DNA from: Echinococcus granulosus
Lineage: Eukaryota; Platyhelminthes; Cestoda; Cyclophyllidea; Taeniidae
DNA length: 64,000 nt
Assembly: GCF_000524195.1 (NCBI RefSeq)
Contig: NW_020170389.1
Span: 908,147 to 972,146, forward strand
Direction: 5' to 3'
Shown here: positions 1-12,203 of the stretch, piece after piece
Layout of the letters: every line of letters starts with the position of its first letter
How positions within the stretch are numbered: the first letter of the stretch is position 1
Made by a program: the position numbers and the translations under genes
Notes under the pieces: generated by a model
The model's input: the letters and a program-made list of their open reading frames with translations, nothing else
Told to the model about the DNA's origin: nothing
Databases searched by the model: none

Positions 1-3000
1 AATTTAAACTATGGACTATTCAAGCGACATTCGGTTTATTTTTTCAATAGTCTAGGCATAGTTATTTAGCTAATCCAAATGCCAATAATTAACAACATCA
101 AACATTTAAAAAACCATAATAATGAGTTGAAATGATTCATATAACCTTATTATGTCTTTATGGAGAAAGTGGCTATTGATGGTAACCTTGGTATCACTTT
201 TCATTTGTTCGTAAGCTGATCTGCTTTATTTTCACTTTTGTAAGGAGAAGAGTGGAAAATAGTGATCTATACATTACAATGCATTACATGGGTTGTAGAG
301 CATATTTCAATTGCTAAAGGGCGTAGTTCCCAGCGCATCATTGAAGACATGAACAATCTCAAAGCTGCTGACTCTACTCACTATGACCATAGAATCATTC
401 ATAAATAAGGCCTTAGGAAGTTTTAAGGCATTGAAAACATTGAGACCAAATTAATAACAGGCTAATGTTATTATTCAACTTAACCACCAAACAAGCATAG
501 GCATAGGGAAGCAATGAAATCGAGCATATTAGTTCCGATTATCATAACGCAATCACATTTTCATGGGAATTCAAAGTGGAACCTTTTTTTATGTCGTACC
601 ATGACCAGCCATCGGTTTTAGGTGCAAGACCAAAAAAAACTCGCTTCCTTAGATTCCAATGTTGTGGTCAGATCATATTGCTGCAGCTCCACACGCAATC
701 ATGATGGAAACCTTCCAATTCAGACGAAGTACTCAATACAAAAACCGTTGTTTTTGCTTAATATCAGTACCAAATTAAGAAATACCCCCTTTCAGAATGT
801 AAAACGAAAAACTAGCTTCAAGATGGAGGCAGGTGAGAAAATTTTCGCATAAGCAATTATGTGGAATAAAATAAAGTTCTTTATTGGGCATAAAATTCGG
901 ATATTTATAGAAGAGAAGGCCTCCATTGCGCACAAAATCATGCGCTTCCTCGTGTAAACGAAAGTTTGCTGACCTTGGTATCCTTCCGATTCATTGTCTG
1001 TATTGGTTGTCTCAAGGTCAGACGGTAAAACTACACGCCGTGCATGCATGAGCTATACATTGAACATATGAACCTTAACTTCCATTAGGAATTCTGTATA
1101 TCACGTGGTTTCTGAACCTGAAAACTGAAGTACCCATAATGTTGAAAGTCAGAAACACGTGAATTTGTTTTTAAAAATATGATTACTACGGGAAGGAAAT
1201 GTATTCTTAGGTTCGATAGCCTCAGTTTTCATTGTTAAGATTGCATTCCTGGACTGCTGCAACGGCTTAAAATGATAGAAATAGGTCTCCAGACTGTACC
1301 CATTTTTGTAGTTGTTGAAATTTTTGCATTTCTTTTGTTCCTTTAATTCAGTGCGTAGGAACTTGAAGCAGAGACCACTATCTGGAGGCATAATTTATGC
1401 TGCTGACTATAGTGATCTATTCAAGGCTCATTGTGGAGTTATGGACTGCTTCAAGAAACAAGGTTTACTTGAAGATTGGTGTTTCGTATTTCAGCTTGAC
1501 CTACAATAACCTAAATTTTAGTAAGGATTCAATCACCCAAATACGATCGGCCTGTTTCCAATTGCCATTAACTGATTTGGGCTTAAAATATGCATGCAAC
1601 TATAGTTTTGCAAACAGAAGTGTTTAGCTGGGACCTTGGCAAAATCAACAAGAGAAGGACTACGTCACATTATTTTTTCTGGAACTACTTATAGCTTCGG
1701 GTTATACACGAGGATCATAATTTGCACTCGATCGAGGTGAAGTAGCATTTCTTTTCTGGAAAGATTTAATTGAAATCATCTTGGGCCATATTTTACATAT
1801 AACAACTTTGGAAAGTAGATCAAAGATGGGAGAATTATTGATAATGGTAGACTATTACTAGAGCATCTTTAATCAAGTCGGCTTTCTACGGCATCAATCA
1901 TTGACAATTCTTTTTATTTAGACGAGGTGTTAAACAGCATGGTACGACAAGAAGAGCTAAAAATTTCACCAGAAACCAGTTAAGAGAGGAATTACAATAT
2001 TGCAGAAAATAAAATTCATTCTGCCAAAATTACTAAATTAGTGATCATTCCGAAATGATCCTATGCTTAAACACTAAATTACAAATTGTGAAAAGCAAGA
2101 ATCCGTCTTTTAACCGATAATAGTAATCATACCTCATGTGCCATATTATCAGGATAATTGGGCGAGATTTCAAAGCATGGCCCTTAGACTAGGCATTTCA
2201 AGGCGCCTAGGTGGGTGTATGTGTTTTTTTTTGTCATGAATTCAGTCAACCCCTTTTGGTAGGGAATATACGCCCACACACCACAAATAAGAAAGTTATA
2301 GAGAATAAATTAATGAGTTTATGATGAAATAACTCTTCACACCAGCTGTCATGATGTCTCGGTCGCCTGTATTAGTTGAAATGCATAACCCTAACCTTCT
2401 TTGGCATCACTAATCCAGTGAGAAGGCAACAACAGTGACTTAGTGAGCTGACACCTACAATACGAAGAAACTTATAAGCGTTACTGTAGTAAACATTCGT
2501 TTCCAAGTGGACTAAACAACTATGCTTATGTATACAGATGATCACGTGAAGAAATCTAAATTGATTTCGAACTGATAAACAGTTCTGAAAAATGTGCTTC
2601 GATTAATGCCGTTGTTTTAACTAAGTTCTTTCATAGTCGCAATTAAAGCAAACTGGTAGAATTTGGACTACAGCCTTATGCTAAAGTACATAGTTGACAC
2701 TGAAAAATGAATGTCTATCTTTTTTAGGATGGGATAAGAAAAAAATTAACTCCTTGTAAGTGATGGCAGAACTCACATTCAATAACTTTGATTGGACCAA
2801 GTCGTTTTTAACCAAATTAATAGACGAATATGCAAAATATATTTGGGTTACGTTACATGGACAAACGCCCCAAATTAACCTTTTGAATGACTGCCTTTTC
2901 GTTTGCACAATTAATTTGGATCCTGTTGAATTAGCTCATTTCAAGTTACTGCTCAAACTAGATGCGTCAGTGTTCCTATAAAGAATATTAAGGGAAGTGA

Positions 3001-4150
3001 CACCAGACAAGTCATTGCTTTGAATCATTTGCATCAATACCCGATATCCATTTTATCAGTTCTCCTTGTCAGCCCTCGAAATACAGCACTTGCCACGGGG
3101 ACCAAGAAAAGTCAGAGAAGGCTCGAATAACCCTGTGCAGTGGAAGATTACCAGGATCTGTTTCTCTTCTGTGTAGGTATAGTTTAACCATACAGTTTCT
3201 ACCACTAAATGCGAATTTCTGGAGCGCATAAAACCAGGGTAATTTTTCTAAAATAACGATTTTAATTATTAACACCGGTCATTATTAATAGGTTCAACTA
3301 AATTGACTCAAAACCATTGTAGAACAATCTTTGCGAATAATAAACTCTTTTTGTTAAACAACATTAGCACTTTGGTATTTTATCTATACTAAATGAACCT
3401 TTTGAAACTTCTTAAGACTGCTATTCAAATAACCATTACAACAGAAATAGATTAGTCCATATTAAAATACGAACAAACCTCCACCTCTCGTTTGGGGTGA
3501 CTCACTCCCCTTTTAAAGTGCAACACTTATTTACAATTTCAGTATTGACAGCGGTTTAAAACAGAGTTGTAAAATTCAGTGTCAGTCTTTTTTTCCAGAA
3601 TCAGGACAAACCAGTTAGCACAATGAGTTCACTCCCACTATCAGAAAAGCGTTATTCACCATTCTAAACTGCAATTTACACTGCAGTAACTCCTGAGTAA
3701 AATTGCCTGATATAAATGCCGCAGAAATACGAATGCAGGAATGAAGGTGTGTAAAGTTCCCCCATTAGTTCATGGCACCTTACGTAAAAACCAACTGTTT
3801 TTAGAGAGCTGGGAAACTATGAAACAGCCTTAAGGTTCTGGAAATTTGGTGCGGACCTGGCCCACAAAATAACAATGTTTAAAATAGTTTGTAATAGTAA
3901 GTGTTTAAAAGTGACCGAATCGAATGTGTGCGGAGTAATTCCCGAGTGTGAGGAGTTTAAAACTTGGAGGCAATTCAAAACCGGTTCATCAAACTTCCAC
4001 TAACAAAATTTTAAGGTTTTCTGACCGGAAAGAAGGAACTATGGTTGTGGACATTTTCATTATTTAAAAAAAAGGTTGGGGCCTGAAGCAGGATGCGCAA
4101 ATGGTAGAGATGGGCTGCTTTTACCGCACTTAGTTTGTCTACATTTGCCT
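1..4150. other. Upstream stretch without a supported gene
   Basis: AT-rich sequence on both strands. The open frames present (all under about 85 codons, many opening with GTG or TTG rather than ATG) show no recognisable domain, no consistent splice partners and a composition expected of random AT-rich DNA. I see no tRNA, rRNA or transposon protein here. It is presumably intergenic sequence upstream of the glutamine synthetase gene. Confidence 0.6.
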
Positions 4151-4156
4151 GCGTTC

Positions 4157-4266
4157 CATTGGTGGACACTGAACCAATTGTGGCACAAGATTAAGGTCGC
4201 AGTTTAAACAGTGGATTGGCTGTCCTGTAAGTCATCCCCCGAAGGCATGACAGCTAGCATATAAGG
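4157..4266 (+). promoter_or_regulatory. Core promoter of glutamine synthetase: CCAAT motifs and TATA box
   Basis: A TATA-like element (ATATAAGG, 4259-4266) lies about 37 bp before the start codon at 4303, so transcription would begin very close to the ATG and the 5' leader would be short. Upstream are three CCAAT motifs: reversed (ATTGG) at 4158-4162, forward at 4174-4178, and reversed at 4215-4219. The clustering within about 110 bp is seen directly. Promoter function is inferred from position. An untranslated exon further upstream or spliced-leader trans-splicing cannot be excluded. Confidence 0.5.
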
Positions 4267-4302
4267 CAGGCGCTAAAAGCTGTATTTCCATTGACAAGGC
4301 TA

Positions 4303-5749
4303 ATGGCTTCTGCGACTGGCGGCGCTTCGGACAGGAAGTCTCTCCTCCATCGATACCTTGAATTGCCATCCGAGAAGGGGCAGTTCATGGCTACCTACGT
4401 GTGGATTGATGGATCCGGAGAAAATGTTCGCTGCAAGACCATGACCCTCTCGGAAGAACCCAAATCCGTCAAGGGTGAGCTTTTTCCAAGATTTCTTCAG
4501 TGAAATTGACTAATATATAAATAAATGCAATCAAATCTTATGTGCGTAAATTGGCATCTTCCAATAATTTAATCAATAATTTGTATTACATATGGCAAGG
4601 TTTTCATAATTTTTTCCACTGAATGCAAGCTAATGGACAATACCTTTCATTCAGATTATCCTATATGGAACTTTGATGGTAGCAGTACAGGTCAGGCCGA
4701 GGGCTCCAATTCAGATGTCTACCTCTACCCTGCGGCAATCTTTCGAGATCCCTTCACTCGTGGTAACAACAAACTCGTTCTCTGTGAAACCTACACTTAC
4801 GACCAGAAACCCCATTGTGAGTTCAGATAGAGTGAAGTTGTACCGATGTATTTCCATGTTAATCCAAGCTAATTTGACTCATTCCACTCTCTTGAAAGCT
4901 AGCAACAAACGTCGGGAGTGCGACGAGGTCATGAAACGAGCCGCAGCGGAGAAACCTTGGTTTGGAATTGAGCAGGAATACACTTTCCTCGATGTCGACC
5001 AGTACCCCCTACAGTGGCCCAAAAACGGTTTTCCAGCGCCGCAGGGTCCCTACTACTGTGGTGTAGGAGCTGACAGAGCATTTGGTCGCGATATTGTACT
5101 TGCTCACTATCATGCCTGCCTCTACTCGGGCATTAAGATTGCTGGCTCCAATGCGGAGGTGATGCCTTCCCAGTGGGAATTTCAGATTGGACCCTGCGAG
5201 GGAGTGGACGCTGCCGACCATCTCTGGATGGCGCGCTATCTGCTTCACCGTGTTGCTGAGGATTTTGGAGTCGTAGTTACCTTCGATCCCAAACCTATGA
5301 AAGGCGACTGGAATGGAGCTGGTGCACACACTAACTTCTCAACTTTATTAATGCGCACACCTGGAAAGGGCATAGAGTAAGTTAGGGTGAAAAGAAATTG
5401 GTGGGTTTTACGCTCCAAAGTCTCCACCAGCTAGTTTATCATGCTGTCATTTTCGTGACCTTTCAGTGTCATCACAGCGGCTATTGACAAATTGGCACTT
5501 GCTCACGATGAGCACATCAAGAACTATGATCCACGTGGTGGAAATGACAACAAGCGTCGGCTGACGGGTCGTCACGAGACCAGTAGTATATACGACTTTT
5601 CTTCGGGTGTGGCGAACAGAGGAGCTAGCATTCGAATTCCTCGCCAAGTGAGTGAGAATGGCTACGGCTATCTGGAGGATAGGCGACCTTCGGCAAACTG
5701 CGATCCCTACGCAGTCACCATGATGCTTGTCAAAACTACTTGCTTTTAA
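4303..5749 (+). CDS. Glutamine synthetase (type II, eukaryotic), four exons
   Basis: Cytosolic enzyme joining ammonia to glutamate with ATP to make glutamine. Exons are 4303-4474, 4655-4816, 4899-5376 and 5467-5749, with introns of 180, 82 and 90 bp, all GT-AG. They sum to 1095 nt, giving 364 residues, the usual length for animal GS-II. The first signature is visible just after residue 58 ([15 protein letters not shown]), then the catalytic stretch WFGIEQEY, the [18 protein letters not shown] block, the ATP-binding signature [27 protein letters not shown], and the arginine-containing [10 protein letters not shown] near the C-terminus. All key motifs are intact. The ATG at 4303 is chosen because an in-frame TTG at 4291 is the only upstream alternative and the N-terminal length fits the family. 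A TATA box lies about 37 bp upstream and AATAAA follows at 5875. The assignment is secure. Confidence 0.97.
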
Positions 5750-5874
5750 GCCCTTTTTATATCAACATTCACCCCGATCCCGTTTCTTCAATTATTTGAG
5801 CCGTCTCATCGTCAGTCGCGCTTTTATATCTGTTTTGAATATCCACATAGGTACTTCATTTCGTCGTTGATGCA

Positions 5875-5880
5875 AATAAA
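5875..5880 (+). terminator. Poly(A) signal AATAAA of glutamine synthetase
   Basis: Canonical AATAAA about 126 bp after the stop codon, followed by a T-rich stretch. A second AATAAA-containing run lies further on, near 6028. Confidence 0.55.
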
Positions 5881-8800
5881 TACAAAAAATTAGCACCATT
5901 TTGTCCTTACCGACTTTTTGTAGTCAGCTTCAATTCGAGAATAGCTAAGACAGAAATCATGTATGAAATGCAACTGAGAGTATCAAAAACTTGTAATGTA
6001 AAGACATGTTCTCAATGCAATTTTCTAATAAAATATTTGACACTGAAGATGCTGATTGAATTTAGCATACAGGCGTGATAACTGCGTAAGTGTTGCTCCT
6101 AAAAAGATACACTTGCAGTGACTTGTAACTGGCCTCTTACTGCTCACCCCTGTAGCACTTTAAAGAAAAAAATAACTAAATAATTGGCTAATTAAATTGC
6201 CAGCAGAGGTAATTTGGTCCTAATTCAAACATAAAGTTGGTAATTGCGGAAGGCGTTTTCTTCCCCCCCTTTATGATGCACAGTAGGAAACATGAAGCAC
6301 TGCCTAGATTTTGCTAGGAATAAAGTCTAATTCACTCTACTTAACGTTTCTTCATAAACCGACAACTAATTGTGAATAAGCCATTGGACATTTTGCTGAA
6401 ATTTTAAATAAAATAACGTTTTTCGTAGTCAAAGAGTTGAAGAGATGTTTTATGACCTCAGCGAAAATGCACATTTCGCCTTTGAAGACAGTACTTACAC
6501 TTCCACCCTATTTTAAAGCAGCTTAAAGATAATAAAGTATCAACTTTATTAGTAAACTTGGGTTTTAGTATTTTGTTTCGGTGTGGTTGATTGCAAATTT
6601 CCTCGCTGTTTTTCGTACGCTTGTGACTGTTTGCAAATATTTACATTTCTACGAAACATGGGAACTAAAAATCAAATGGAAATGTTTGTACTGGGTGATA
6701 ATGTGGGTTTTGAACTTACAAAAGCATGTCTGTAGTGAAGAATACTGGAATTGGAAGAACCTCTTCTTAAATTGTAAGAGTAACTCTAAAGATTTTTCAT
6801 TATTAGAGTCCCGATTATTAAAAGACATCGTTTTGATCATTTCTCTGACAAAAACCACGTGGTTACACATAAAACACGAACCTCAACAAGACTTTTGCGA
6901 ATGGTTTTTAAGTAATGCTCTAGGCTTTTATACAAATAGTCGGGGTTCATTTCCAAATAAAAAAGAAATGCCAGTGTTTGTGTGCATATACTTTGCATAA
7001 ATTCAATGGGCTTCGCCCGTTTGAAAGGGGAATTTTCACTGCATTAGAAAATTACAGCTTTTGCATCTTTCTCGAAAAGTGCACCCTAGGTTATGGTGAA
7101 ATTCAATTAATAGGTTTAACAAATATCGTATTTTACATTTAACACTTTTTCCGTACATTAATGAGTAGATGTTAATTGCCCTAAAACTGCACCTCTATTT
7201 GAGTGTTTAACAAAATGTTTTAACTACATCTTTAAATTCGACTAATAGTAGGGGTAGGATGTAACTACAAAAGTACTCAACAGTTTTAGCGAAATTCTCA
7301 TTGAGTTGGATCCATAATTATTTTGCCTCTAACTTGTTCGCTAATAGTTAACTCGTCCACCTTGTTTCGATTTACACTATGCTGTTTTCTAAGGCAATTT
7401 TACGAAATTACGTGAAGATGGGAGGGTTTTATGACACAGAATGTTATAGGGCGAATATTGCTATTGCAGTCGAGTTTTGTAGAACAAATAAATAAAGCCA
7501 GAATCAATTTGATTTCCCAATCTCATCAGCGAAAACCAAGCAGATATCGACGCGCCTGTACAAGGGAGATATGCCTACCTTCTTGACCAGTGCCAGTGAG
7601 TGGTAAGGGCGTTCTTTGGTTTGAAATGTCATCTAAACGTAGTTTGATGCGCGTATTCAAACAGGAATTAAAACGGGCAGTTGATCACTTTCTTCTTGAG
7701 TTTGTTAGATTTTGCTGTTACCCATATACTTAAAGGCATAATGTAGAAGTTTTTCGATCAATATAAGGCATAAGGAACCTGACTGTTTTGAAAAACCTTT
7801 CGGCTTGGTTAACTACGACTCGGAGCAGTTTTGGTGTAATCATAGCCCTGCGCAATCGTATAGTGTAATCGAGATTATTGTTTTAAAACCAATAAACTTG
7901 ATGTGAAATTTATGCGGAACTGTTTTTATTGTGGAGGCTAATGAATAGGCAGGTTACGCATTCACCAGAAACTACCTTCATCAAGCCGTTGATAAATACG
8001 TATCTTTAGTATACAAGGATACAATAAGTGCTTTGGATACGTTTGTTGAATACCCAGACTCACCCATCGCCCTACTACCCACCCTCTAGATCGGAGGCAT
8101 GGCAACCTTCGGGAGCAACCCGCATACTTACCAGACAATAAACTAAACACTGATAATCACGGGGTTGCTTGAAACTCCTATAGGAAATCATAACCTGTCG
8201 CAGAGGTTAGCGCTTCAAAAAAAACATTCATTCCAAAAAGGAGGTTTAAAAATGTTTATTTTGACTTTACCTACCTTCACCGCAAGTCACAGTCTACTAA
8301 TTTCAATTATTTTCTCTAATAAGGTTGGTACAAGAGCAAAGTAATCTCATGGAATTTGCCATGAAATTGTACATTCCCAGTTGTCTCTCACTTTCTTTTG
8401 CCATAGTACCATTTCGGTGTATTGATATGTGAGGAGTACAAATATCACACACTCTTAGTTATTTTTGTGATCGCAAGAATACAGCTTATAGAAAATTCCA
8501 GAGTTTTTAAACCAACAAGTACTGCCGTTCTTTAGGATGCGAAATAAAAGTTTACAATTTAGCGATGGATGATGTGTAAAATATATTTGCGCGTGATTTC
8601 ACAAAAAAAATAAATAGAATATTAGCTATTGATTGAGACCTCTAACACAACTACAGGTATAGTCGCGTGACCAAAGAGTGTTAGCGTAAACATCAAACTA
8701 GATTACGTCAACAACAGATTGCGAAAGTGGCTGCAGTCACATGGTACCCGAGTCACAGTCGAAAGCGCACCGAAATAACTTTCCACTGATTCTGCAAGGA

Positions 8801-9830
8801 GGGACATGGACATTTTACCTCTCGGGTCGTGACAACAGCATACTCAAAATAATCGTGCTTTGAACGAAAATATGATGAATGCAAATTGCATATGGCAACG
8901 TTCTATTCAAAATCACCAAGCAAAAGCTCCAGCATCAGTACCCGATCATGTCAATATTGCAAAATTCATTATTCAGAGATAAGTACTCTTACAATTGTCC
9001 AAATCGTTTCAAAACTGGGAGGGGGATATGCATGATCTCATATAATGGATAGCAAATTAATTATTTGATGATTCTGCAAAGTAACGCTGAATGCGTGGTT
9101 GCGTCCTGGGCTGATTCTTGGTTTAATTTACCTCAAGCGGCTCCCTTATTGTTAGCCTTTCCCGAACAATGATTTCGTTTTGCAAAACAAAAAAGAAATA
9201 TGAATAAAAAAACAGGGGTGGTTGGTAATATCGGTTTATTATTTATGGTAGGGAAAAATAATGTGATTTCCCTTTGAACGTTTGAGTTTTACGCATATTT
9301 GGTGCGCCTCAGTGTATTATAATGCCCACTATGTAGTACCGAATGTTGTGTCATGAGAGGTTTTTGCGCTTGGATTTAGTATTTGCATGTACAGAGCTTC
9401 AGTGTCTCAGACTTATCGCGACAGCGGTTCTCCAGGTTCCAGGGCTTCCATTTGATCACATCCGCGGCTATTTTGGCGTGCTTTCTAACTGCAGCACTCT
9501 CATCACCCATCAAACATTCGATCTGGGTAAGTAAAATCACCGTATAAATTGAGAGACATTAAAACTTCCAGCCTAAGTGCTTAGTATCAAAGAAAAAGCG
9601 TGACTTGATCAGTACCATGAACCTTTGCTTATTTGCATATGATTAGATTAAGTAATACTGAAAAGCATTGCAGATTTCATACTATATTTAATGTAAAAAT
9701 GGCATGAAAACTGCAGTCAGCGTTTGGTGAACTAATTTTGGGAATAATAAAGAAGCGCTTTTGGACTTACCAATCGCTATGGAACTCATTCCCTGTAAAC
9801 ATATATATTACCAGCGTAAATGTGACACCT
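5881..9830. other. Gene-poor interval between glutamine synthetase and RSPH14
   Basis: No supported gene. The longest open frame (6581-7000, 139 codons, GTG-initiated) is rich in W, K, F and L, has no recognisable domain and no splice partners, so I treat it as chance. The 3' untranslated part of the minus-strand RSPH14 gene probably occupies the last few hundred bases before 9831. Confidence 0.5.
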
Positions 9831-11362
9831 CTAAAGTAGATTACCGACCTGTTCGAGCGACTTTTGCAAAATGCGTCGCCCTTCGGGTGCCTCTCCGATG
9901 CTAGCCAAAGCCTAAATCGCATTGGAAAATATGCAAATTGCCGGGAGTTTTGACAAATGATGGCATAAAAATGTTCACCTTTAGTGCGTTAACACGGACT
10001 CGGGTGCTTTGATTCAAAAGACAACGCAGAAGATTGGGAATCGCATCGCCGCTGAGGCATTCATATCGACCTCGCGTGATAACACATATACTAAAAAAAT
10101 AAATAACCTATGATTAAAGCTTTTGAATGATGAAATATTGATTTTACATCTCCTTACAATGCAAGAGCTCCTGCAGCTGAGGCTCGAACTTCGGGATCCA
10201 TATCGAGAAGCAGGTGAATCAATCTAGGAACCGTTTCTTTCTCAATTGCCTGAATTTTTCCACGGTCATTTGCTCTATGAAAACAGGGCAATTTTCGCGT
10301 AATTAGCGTACACTAGCCTGAATATGGCCTGAACACTCTTGTAACGAATAGTCGAATCGTGATGGACAAGAAGTTTGCTAAAAATGCAGATTCCATTGGC
10401 GTCCAAACCGGCATCAGTGTCAATGGCAAGGCACTTGTTAAGTGTATCAAGAATTAAGACCTAGGTTTTGTTTAAATGAGGACATTCACATAGCTTTGAT
10501 ACCTTAATTTCCACAAATTCATTTTCAAGGTATGCGATCAACAAGGGAACAATATCGTCCTTTACAAGCATTTGGGTATATATAGGATTTAAAACGACTA
10601 ATTCTATCGAGCGATGCGCATTGAGACGGACAATATCAGGTTCATACAAGGAGAAAAGAAGTTTCATTACGTCGTAAACTTTGGCTTCAATAAAAGCTTT
10701 GCGTCCAATCGGGTGTTCTGTAGAAAGATCGAGAGAAAATAATGAGCGTACGGTTGAGGACTATGAAACATTCTGCGGCCATGGCTCGACAAGGCACATC
10801 CGGATCTCTTAGCAGGCGTTTAAGAAGAGAGATAACACCACCATGTACTGCCTCAGCAATGTGCTCTGGATCATGTAAGTAGTCACACAAGGCTCTAATA
10901 CCCCTCTGACGCGTGAGCAGATCACCAGACCCTAGTTCGCGCTCCTAAACAAAAAAATATTAACGGCCAGAAAACTCGTACGTAGTTACTAAGTCTAAAT
11001 CAATATTGTAAAGATATAGCCTAATTAGGTTATTCTATACAACTGCTATTAAGTGCCTCACTTAATTTAAAACTATGAAATATCTGTCTGCTGTGGTTAA
11101 ATCAAAAACAATTTGCCGTCACTTGATTGGAAATGCAGATGTTATTAAAGGAATGTAGAAAAAAAGGATATTTTGAGTATATCGAGATCTTTCGATAGAC
11201 TTAGATAAGTTGGACAGAAAAGCAATGGGGTTTTGGGGGAACACTAACTAAGCGAGGTACTGCCAGTCGTCCATAAGCCAATGATGCTTTGGTGGGATCG
11301 ATATTTGGTGGTGGCTTTAGACTTATTCTAGATGTAGCAACAATCTTCGGACGGCGATACAT
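9831..11362 (-). CDS. Radial spoke head protein 14-like (armadillo repeats), seven exons
   Basis: Probable axonemal radial-spoke component, active in motile cilia and flagella; in a flatworm that means sperm and flame cells. Exons in transcript order are 11362-11249, 10944-10752, 10717-10503, 10460-10312, 10274-10158, 10090-9979 and 9911-9831, totalling 981 nt or 326 residues (human RSPH14 has 348). Landmarks shared with the family as I recall it: N-terminal RISLKPPPNIDPTKASLAYG, then LLTRQRGIRALCDYLHDPE, HPIGRKAFIE, AAGALAFICVITRGRYE and C-terminal ALASIGEAPEGRRILQ. The helical repeats fit an armadillo fold. Introns are 304, 34, 42, 37, 67 and 67 bp. Several are near the minimum spliceable size, which breaks the gene into short open frames. 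The donor after exon 4 was placed at 10311 because it restores both GT-AG and gap-free family alignment. The last codons before TAG are less certain, as another small terminal exon could exist. Confidence 0.88.
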
Positions 11363-12203
11363 ACTCTATGCTTTTTGATATACTACTACAACTATGTGTG
11401 CATGACAATGCGTAGCTTGAAAAGCATTCGAATGATATAAACAAAGTGTTAAGGTCGATTATGGATTTCCGGCCCGTATTTGAATGGAAAAACTGTGCAA
11501 AATAATAATCTACAGTGATACTAATAAAGTCCAACACAAAGCCAAGGACCATGTTTTAATAGTTCTGTCAGTTTCTATTACAGCCTCGTTTCCATTATTG
11601 CAAACACAGCCATATATTGCTGCATATATGGCAAAATGTTATATATTATATGCGAAATATGTAGTTACTTTGAACGAAGTATATAATGGAATAAAACTAG
11701 AGTCTAACATGTATGTGATTCCACATTAGTAAATTAAATGCAGTACAAGTCGTTGCAATCTGGAATAACGTGAATTAACTTACTGGATCTTAGTCTAGTA
11801 ACAGTGTGTCAGGTTCAGAATCTTGGTAATTGCGCTGGTAAAGGGGTATTCCACGGGATAACCGGTTAAAAACTATGGCGCCAAAGGCGTCTTTTCGTCA
11901 ACTTGACTAGTGCGGCAAACGTTTTACAAAAGTTATAATCTGCTTTAAAATTGTGCTAGCGCTATTATAAAACTCACTAATGTCAGTTTCCCTACAAATT
12001 CGGTTCAGACTATTATTTGGACCATAACAAAGAAGAAACGTAATTATTCAAAAACTGTTGATCACATTAGATGTCTATTTAAACCCAAGACAAAACTTCA
12101 ACAAATTCCTTTATTTGTCTCTTGTTTTGATGGTACCTTGACGGAGGCACTTTAAAGTTTTTTGCTTGTTGGCTTTCCGGTTGGGGCTTTTGCTGCTTTG
12201 GAG
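11363..12203. other. Divergent intergenic region between RSPH14 and the AN1 zinc-finger gene
   Basis: About 840 bp separates the two oppositely oriented start codons, so it should hold both promoters. It is AT-rich, with open frames under 82 codons on both strands and no domain. No clear TATA box stands out. A shared bidirectional promoter is possible but not shown. Confidence 0.45.

Noticed and set aside
6581..7000. 139-codon plus-strand open frame
   Set aside because: Begins with GTG rather than ATG, is rich in W/K/F/L as expected of AT-rich DNA, and has no domain, splice partners or neighbouring exons.
10275..10320. GC donor for RSPH14 exon 4
   Set aside because: A canonical GT donor a few bases downstream keeps the frame and gives gap-free agreement with the family, so the non-canonical site is unnecessary.
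10687..10890. Minus-strand open frame read through as a single protein
   Set aside because: It is RSPH14 exon 2 continued into a 34-bp intron and the wrong frame of exon 3; the true product follows splicing.
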